11,940 nt of DNA from Oscillospiraceae bacterium (GTDB lineage Bacteria; Bacillota; Clostridia; Oscillospirales; Oscillospiraceae). The position numbers and the translations under genes are program-made. Shown piece after piece: positions 8,031-11,940 of the stretch (positions are counted from its first letter, which is position 1; each line of letters opens with the position of its first letter). The stretch lies in the NCBI GenBank assembly GCA_029065305.1, contig JAIEIQ010000015.1:1-11940 (forward strand). The letters run 5' to 3'. The notes below the pieces were generated by a model. That model made no database searches and was not told the DNA's origin. It worked only from the letters and a program-made list of their open reading frames with translations.

Positions 8031-8036
8031 CCTCCT
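8031..8036 (-). promoter_or_regulatory. Ribosome-binding site deciding the nhaC start
   Basis: AGGAGG on the minus strand lies 8 nt upstream of the ATG at 8022. In the longer frame it would encode part of a Glu run, so it argues that translation begins at 8022 and not at the GTG at 8049. Confidence 0.8.
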
Positions 8037-8067
8037 CTTCTTTGTTCACGGTTGGACGACATAGGGG

Positions 8068-8115
8068 CTCTTTTCTGTACGCAGTTCAGAAAAGAGGGCC
8101 CGCACCTGCGGGCCC
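8068..8115 (-). promoter_or_regulatory. Structured nhaC leader: terminator-like hairpin overlapping a second hairpin
   Basis: Read on the minus strand, a GC-rich stem (8107-8115 with 8096-8104, 9 bp, or 8 bp with a 4-nt loop) is followed by TCTTTTCTG, resembling an intrinsic terminator. Its T-rich tail is itself the first arm of a second perfect 10-bp stem, CTCTTTTCTG (8087-8096) with CAGAAAAGAG (8068-8077). The two structures share base 8096 and compete at the junction. They lie between the predicted promoter and the nhaC ribosome-binding site, as expected for attenuation or for an mRNA-stabilising leader. No known aptamer is recognised. Confidence 0.55.
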
Positions 8116-8135
8116 TGCAAGATCCCTTGAAATAC

Positions 8136-8163
8136 ATTCTAACGTTTTCTTTACAAAAGTCAA
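8136..8163 (-). promoter_or_regulatory. Predicted sigma-A promoter for nhaC-iadA
   Basis: TTGACT (8158-8163) and TAGAAT (8136-8141) on the minus strand are each one mismatch from consensus and are 16 bp apart. Transcription would start near 8129, giving a leader of about 107 nt before the nhaC ATG. This makes nhaC-iadA a separate unit from the upstream alr-DUF819 genes. Confidence 0.7.
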
Positions 8164-8190
8164 TCCAAAATTAGCGGGCGATTTTTGTGC

Positions 8191-8226
8191 AAAATAGACA
8201 AATCCATCCCGTGAGGGAGGGGTTTG
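8191..8226 (-). terminator. Probable terminator after the DUF819 gene
   Basis: On the minus strand a 12-position stem with two mismatches (8215-8226 with 8199-8210, loop TCAC) begins 7 nt after the DUF819 stop codon and is followed by TCTATTTT. The stem is imperfect, so some readthrough into nhaC is possible. Confidence 0.5.
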
Positions 8227-8233
8227 CGGGGCG

Positions 8234-9469
8234 CTATGCCCCGAGGAGTGCTCCGATCAGCGTCCCGGCGTAGTTGCCGATGACGTAGCCCAGCACGCCC
8301 ACCAGCAGGCCCGGGCCCACCAGCCGGGACCACCCCTGGGAGATAGCCATGCCGGCGGCGGTGGCGGGGCCGCCGATATTGGCGTTGGAGGCGATGATGA
8401 TGTCCTCCAGGTCCGCGCGGATGAGCCAGCCGCCCACAAAGCAGAACACCATGTTCATGAGCACCATGAGCGCCGCGAAGACAAACAGCAGGGGCGTCCT
8501 GGTGACGATCTCCGCCACCGAGGCGGGCACGCCCACGGCAAAGAGAAACAGGCAGATGAGATAGGTCCCCAGCTCCTGCCCGCCGTGGATGGACGACACC
8601 CGCTCTTCGGCAAAGGTTGCCGCCAGCATGGAGAAGGTGGTGATCCACACGTACTGGCTGCTCAGAAAGGTGTGGAGAATATGGCCCGCCAGGCCGGTAT
8701 CCGGCACCAGTCCGCCCAGAAGCGCCCCCAGCCGCTGGGAGAGGAGCACGACTGCCGCAGCATAGGCTAGGTTCACGGCGATATCCCGCAGGGAGATGTC
8801 CTTGCGGCCCCAGAAGCTGGCGGCCTGGTTTTGGGCCTGGGGCATGCGCTCCGCCTCGTCGATGTGGGGGTGGGGGAAGCGGGCGCGGAAAAACCGCAGT
8901 CCGGCGAAGAGAATCAGCGCGAAGAAGTAGAGGGCCATCAGCAGGTTGTCCGCCACGGTGGCCGCGCCCACCATGCTCTGGGAGACGTCGAACTGGCCGG
9001 CCATGGCCGTAAAATTCACACTGCCGCCAATGTAGGTGCCGGTCATCATCGCCGCCACGCCCGCCAGCTCCGGGATGTGGTCCCGCAGCAGGAAAAAGCC
9101 CAGCAGCGCCCCCAGGACGGTCCCCGCCGCGCCGGTGAGAAAGACGAGGAGCATCTGTCCGGCCTCCCGCCGGACCCGCTGGAGGCTGCACTGCTGGAGG
9201 AGCATAGGGATGCTCAGGGGCACGGCGAAGCCCCAGATCACATCGTCGTAGAGCCCGCTGTGGACCGGCAGCACGCCCAGGTTGGACAGCAGCAGTCCCA
9301 GCAGCAGCGCCAGGATGCCGCCGGAGATCTTCGATGCCCACCGGTACCGCCCCTCCAGGCAGAGACACGCCGCCACGGACACGCACAGCACCGCCAGCAG
9401 CGCCCACGTGTCATCCGCCGCGATCAGGGAGGGACGGCCCAGGTATTGCAGGAAAACGCCCTGGAGCAT
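8234..9469 (-). CDS. DUF819-family integral membrane protein
   Basis: A 411-residue, very hydrophobic protein of the DUF819 (YjcL-like) family, probably an inner-membrane carrier; no substrate is established from the sequence. It has around ten membrane segments. Two Gly-rich signatures recur in the two halves: TGTYIGGSVNF (143-153) and SNANIGGPATA (361-371). Such paired broken-helix-like motifs suggest an inverted-repeat transporter fold (inference). A hydrophilic loop at about 194-228 separates the halves. The ATG is only 3 nt after the alr stop codon, with GGAGG inside the last codons of alr at 8-nt spacing, so its translation is likely coupled to alr. That context makes an alanine, D-amino-acid or cell-wall-peptide substrate worth considering, though DUF819 genes are found in many settings. 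Confidence 0.85.
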   Translation of the reverse strand: MLQGVFLQYLGRPSLIAADDTWALLAVLCVSVAACLCLEGRYRWASKISGGILALLLGLLLSNLGVLPVHSGLYDDVIWGFAVPLSIPMLLQQCSLQRVRREAGQMLLVFLTGAAGTVLGALLGFFLLRDHIPELAGVAAMMTGTYIGGSVNFTAMAGQFDVSQSMVGAATVADNLLMALYFFALILFAGLRFFRARFPHPHIDEAERMPQAQNQAASFWGRKDISLRDIAVNLAYAAAVVLLSQRLGALLGGLVPDTGLAGHILHTFLSSQYVWITTFSMLAATFAEERVSSIHGGQELGTYLICLFLFAVGVPASVAEIVTRTPLLFVFAALMVLMNMVFCFVGGWLIRADLEDIIIASNANIGGPATAAGMAISQGWSRLVGPGLLVGVLGYVIGNYAGTLIGALLGA

Positions 9470-9472
9470 CGC

Positions 9473-10606
9473 CTACGCCTCCGCCTGGGTAAAGAACCGG
9501 CCCTCCACCCGGGCCGACAGGCCGCTGAGGAGGTCGTTGGTGATGGTTCCGGCGTTCTCCGCCAGCTCCTCCGCCGGAATCCGGCAGTCCCCCTGCTGTC
9601 CGATGAAGATGGCCTCGTCCCCCAGCTGGACGCCCTCCACGCCGGTGACGTCCAGCATCAGCTGGTCCATGCACACCCGGCCCACGCCCTGGACGTACTG
9701 CCCCCGGACGATGGCCCGGATTTTCCCGCCGCTGAGGGCGCGGGGGATGCCGTCGGCGTAGCCTATGGCCACGGAGGCGATGGTCACGGGCTTTTCCGCC
9801 CGGTAGGTCCGGCCATAGCTCACCGTCTCCCCGGGGCCGATGTGCCGCAGGGAGGTGATCCGGGACTTCAGGGTCATCACGGGCCGCAGCTTCAGATCCG
9901 TCCGCAGCCACCCGTCCCCGTCGCTCAGGACGCCGTACATCAGAATGCCCAGCCGGGCGAAGTCGTAGGCGTACTCGGGGTAGTTGACAGCCCCGTAGCT
10001 GTTGAGGAGATGGACCTCCCCCATCTCCGCGCCCCGGGCCCGCAGCTCGTCCAGGACAGCCTGGAACACCTGGGCCTGCCGGCGGGTGAAGCCGTCCTCC
10101 GCCTCCACATCCGCCACGCACAGGTGGGAGAAGATGCCGGTGACGCGGAGCCAGGGACTGCGGCAGAAGGCCTCCATCTGGTCCAGCTCCCCGGGCAGAA
10201 AGCCGATGCGGTGCATCCCGGAGTCCACGGCGATATGTACCTTGACCGGCGTGCCGCTCTCCCGGCCGAACGCCTCCAGCCGGGCGGCGTGGCCGGCGCA
10301 GGCGGCGGTCTGGGTGATATCGTATTGGACCAGCTGGGGGAAGCCGTCCGGGTGGGTGTAGCCCAGAATCAGGATCTCCCCCTCCAGACCGCCCCTCCGC
10401 AGCTCCACCGCCTCCGCCAGCGCGGCCACGGCGAAGCGCCGGACGCCCAGCCGGTACAGCTCGTGGGCGACCACATGGGCCCCGTGGCCGTAGGCGTCCG
10501 CCTTTACCACGCCCATAATCCCGCAGCCGGCAGGCAGATGGCTCTGGTACTGCCGGATGTTGTGGGCCAAAGCGTCCCGATCCAACTCAATCCATGTACG
10601 GTTCAT
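9473..10606 (-). CDS. alr: Alanine racemase
   Basis: A cytoplasmic fold type III PLP enzyme that interconverts L- and D-alanine, feeding D-Ala-D-Ala synthesis for peptidoglycan. In the 377 residues the PLP Lys is K35 in VVKADAYGHG (33-42), the catalytic Tyr is Y264 in SYGRTY, the PLP-contacting Arg is R133 in GMHRIGF, and CMDQ (312-315) and GYADGIPR (282-289) are the other signatures. The stretch NSYGAVNYPEYAYDFARLGILMYG (in parts, 202-225) resembles the VanT/serine-alanine racemase branch more than E. coli Alr, so some serine racemisation cannot be excluded. The canonical start MNRTWIELD fits the family, but the ribosome-binding site is weak (only AAGG close to the ATG). An imperfect CAGCGC/GCGCTG hairpin (10617-10637) lies just upstream. 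It follows the CobW-type gene by 59 nt and is coupled to the DUF819 gene. Confidence 0.93.
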   Translation of the reverse strand: MNRTWIELDRDALAHNIRQYQSHLPAGCGIMGVVKADAYGHGAHVVAHELYRLGVRRFAVAALAEAVELRRGGLEGEILILGYTHPDGFPQLVQYDITQTAACAGHAARLEAFGRESGTPVKVHIAVDSGMHRIGFLPGELDQMEAFCRSPWLRVTGIFSHLCVADVEAEDGFTRRQAQVFQAVLDELRARGAEMGEVHLLNSYGAVNYPEYAYDFARLGILMYGVLSDGDGWLRTDLKLRPVMTLKSRITSLRHIGPGETVSYGRTYRAEKPVTIASVAIGYADGIPRALSGGKIRAIVRGQYVQGVGRVCMDQLMLDVTGVEGVQLGDEAIFIGQQGDCRIPAEELAENAGTITNDLLSGLSARVEGRFFTQAEA

Positions 10607-10665
10607 AACCTTATCCCAGCGCCCTGCCGGCGCGCTGTCCTCTCTTTAAGATTTGATGGGAAGCG

Positions 10666-11601
10666 TTACATCTGCACAACTTCCTCCGCAGGCTTTTCAC
10701 AGGGGGTGACGCTCTCCACGTGGAGCACGGGGCCGTCCCCCTCGTAGGGGTCCCAGTGCTCCACCCGGCACACCGCCTGCACCTCCACCCAGGTCCGCTC
10801 CGGGATGTCCTTCACGTCGTATCCGATGCAGGCCACCGCCAGAAAGCTCATGTCGTCGGCGCAGCAGACCATGGCGAACCGGCCCGGGGTGAAGTACCTG
10901 CCGTACTTGGGGGGCTTGCACATCATGGCCCGGAAGATCAGCGTCTTCCCCTCGTACATCCGGGGGCTGTCCATGATCTCCACGTACCAGAGGCCGTAGT
11001 CCTCGTCGGCGATCTCGATGACGTCCTGGTCCAGGTCGAAGGCGGAGACGGTGCCGTCCATATAGTTTTCCCCCTGGCCGTCCTCCCGCTCCAGGAAGAT
11101 GTCCGCCCGGCGGTTGATGAGCCGCAGGTTCTTCCTCCGCAGCTCGTCGCACAGGGCCTGATCGCAGCGGTTGATGACGATCATATCCGCGTTGCGCAGC
11201 TTATCCATCATCTGCGCGGCCATGTTCTTGGAGTAGACCAGGAAGGAGGGGCCCTCCACCGTGGCGATGATCTGGTAGAGCACCCAGGTCTGGGGCATAC
11301 AGCGGACGTAGAAGTCCTGGAGAGCCCACATACCGTTGTACTCCACCAGGACCTGCTCCGCCCGGCATTTCTTCCGCTCCGCCTCCAGAAATTCCGGGGT
11401 CAGGGACTCCGGATCCTCTACGGAGAGGATTGTTACATTGCGAAGATACTTTTTGTCATATTCTGTCTCCCCCTCCTCGCACCGCAGGAGGAGGGTCCGG
11501 TCCTCAATGGCGAAGCCGTCGGAGAGGATGCCGTTAATAAAGGTGCTCTTGCCGCTGTCCAGAAACCCGGCAATGAGGTAGACGGGATAGGTCTTGGGCA
11601 T
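10666..11601 (-). CDS. CobW-type GTPase fused to a DUF1980/YcgQ-like C-terminal domain
   Basis: A 311-residue protein with an N-terminal SIMIBI GTPase of the CobW/COG0523 group: Walker A GFLDSGKST (12-20), a VEYNG switch-like segment (86-90) and the base-specificity motif NRCD (144-147). The CxCC metal motif that typifies COG0523 metal chaperones is not present; the equivalent stretch reads RCEEGETEYD (40-49). In place of the usual CobW_C domain, residues about 203-303 resemble the C-terminal domain of TIGR03943/DUF1980 proteins (YcgQ): GKTLIFRAM, then GRFAMVCCADDMSFLAV (240-256) and a WVEV strand (271-274). YcgQ-type proteins partner with a DUF318 permease (YcgR) in Firmicutes and are linked to metal handling, so a role in metal delivery or membrane permease control is inferred. 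GAGG lies 8 nt before the ATG, inside the upstream CobW gene's end, which stops 3 nt earlier. Confidence 0.78.
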   Translation of the reverse strand: MPKTYPVYLIAGFLDSGKSTFINGILSDGFAIEDRTLLLRCEEGETEYDKKYLRNVTILSVEDPESLTPEFLEAERKKCRAEQVLVEYNGMWALQDFYVRCMPQTWVLYQIIATVEGPSFLVYSKNMAAQMMDKLRNADMIVINRCDQALCDELRRKNLRLINRRADIFLEREDGQGENYMDGTVSAFDLDQDVIEIADEDYGLWYVEIMDSPRMYEGKTLIFRAMMCKPPKYGRYFTPGRFAMVCCADDMSFLAVACIGYDVKDIPERTWVEVQAVCRVEHWDPYEGDGPVLHVESVTPCEKPAEEVVQM

Positions 11602-11604
11602 GGC

Positions 11605-11940
11605 TTACACCTCGAAGAGGGCCTTCAGGCCGTCCTCGTCCAGCTTGCTGCCGATGACGCACAGCCGGCCGGTGTAGTCGGCGCCGCCGGTGCGGACCTG
11701 CCGGTCGCCGGGGACAAAGTCGAAGTGGAGCCACGTGCCGTCCGGCGCGGGGACGATGCCCTTGGCCCGGAGGACCATGCCGTACTTCTCCCCGTCCAGC
11801 TCCGCCAGAATACCCTCCAGCTTCTCCGCTGTAAAGGTATGGGTCGTCTCCACGCCCCAGGAGGTGAAGACCTCGTCGGCGTCGTGGCCGTGGTGATAGT
11901 GGTGGCCGTGATGGTGGCCGCAGGCGCAGTCGTGGTCATG
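11605..11940 (-). CDS. COG0523 (CobW/ZNG1-like) metal GTPase, C-terminal part (cut by window edge)
   Basis: Only the last 111 codons and the stop are visible; the frame runs open through the window edge, so the GTPase domain lies outside. The visible part starts with a metal-binding stretch of 20 residues holding ten His, two Cys (CAC) and four Asp, then a CobW_C domain: DEVFTSWGVETTHTF, LEGILAEL, GMVLRAKGIV, WLHFDFVPG and ending ADYTGRLCVIGSKLD. His-rich linkers before CobW_C are typical of zinc-, cobalt- or nickel-handling COG0523 proteins. Members use GTP hydrolysis to transfer metal to client enzymes, as ZNG1 does with zinc for methionine aminopeptidase. An apparent GTG start at 11853 is inside the domain and should be ignored. 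The downstream CobW-DUF1980 gene begins after 3 nt, so the two are probably made together. Confidence 0.85.
   Translation of the reverse strand, partial: HDHDCACGHHHGHHYHHGHDADEVFTSWGVETTHTFTAEKLEGILAELDGEKYGMVLRAKGIVPAPDGTWLHFDFVPGDRQVRTGGADYTGRLCVIGSKLDEDGLKALFEV

Noticed and set aside
8023..8049. N-terminal extension of NhaC to a GTG at 8049
   Set aside because: The extension encodes a Glu run that is the Shine-Dalgarno region itself; the AGGAGG at 8031-8036 fits the ATG at 8022.
5307..8064. Two long plus-strand frames (438 and 517 codons) opposite iadA and nhaC
   Set aside because: Same shadow character, overlap genes with intact catalytic or transport signatures, and no start context.
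10607..10665. A terminator or separate promoter between the CobW-DUF1980 gene and alr
   Set aside because: The only hairpin (10617-10637) is not followed by a T-tract on the minus strand, and candidate -35/-10 boxes match poorly, so I treat the genes as one probable unit without marking a site.
8831..10747. A 638-codon plus-strand frame opposite DUF819 and alr
   Set aside because: Low-complexity His/Gly/Gln/Pro-rich composition typical of an antisense shadow; the minus-strand genes in the same place have complete family motifs.

Overview
The window is GC-rich, strongly C/G-ending in third codon positions, and reads as a chromosomal segment of a low-branching gut Clostridia genome (Oscillospiraceae-like, for example the Flavonifractor/Lawsonibacter/Oscillibacter neighbourhood). 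This placement is an inference from the codon bias, the SLH-anchored surface protein, the CBS/DRTGG-type family II pyrophosphatase, the NhaC and DUF819 carriers and the COG0523 GTPases. I see no rRNA, tRNA, CRISPR array, insertion sequence or phage gene.

Layout. Bases 1-597 (minus) hold the N-terminal 199 codons of IMP dehydrogenase (guaB). A 288-base divergent intergenic region follows, with a promoter for each side and a short tandem repeat. Bases 886-3624 (plus) encode a secreted 912-residue protein with a Cys-bearing N-terminus, a chain of related beta-rich repeats and three C-terminal SLH domains; a strong intrinsic terminator closes it. Directly behind is a 545-residue manganese-dependent inorganic pyrophosphatase (3679-5316, plus) whose translation start is unusual. 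A shared hairpin terminator at about 5315-5350 separates it from the convergent minus-strand genes.

The rest of the window is transcribed on the minus strand. One unit is nhaC (Na+/H+ antiporter family, start corrected to 8022) followed by iadA (isoaspartyl dipeptidase), driven by a good promoter at 8136-8163 with a structured leader. The other unit enters from beyond the right edge: the C-terminal end of a COG0523 (CobW) metal GTPase with a His-rich segment, a second CobW-type GTPase fused to a DUF1980/YcgQ-like domain, alanine racemase (alr), and a DUF819 membrane protein. Within this unit the two CobW genes are 3 nt apart and alr/DUF819 are 3 nt apart, so translation is probably coupled.

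The window combines purine synthesis, pyrophosphate recycling, surface structure, isoaspartyl-peptide salvage with a cation-coupled carrier, D-alanine supply and metal allocation. I find no convincing wholly new system. The points most worth following are the CobW-DUF1980 fusion without the usual CxCC motif, the pairing of orphan carriers with specific enzymes (NhaC with IadA, DUF819 with Alr), the attenuator-like nhaC leader, and the missing ribosome-binding site of the pyrophosphatase gene.
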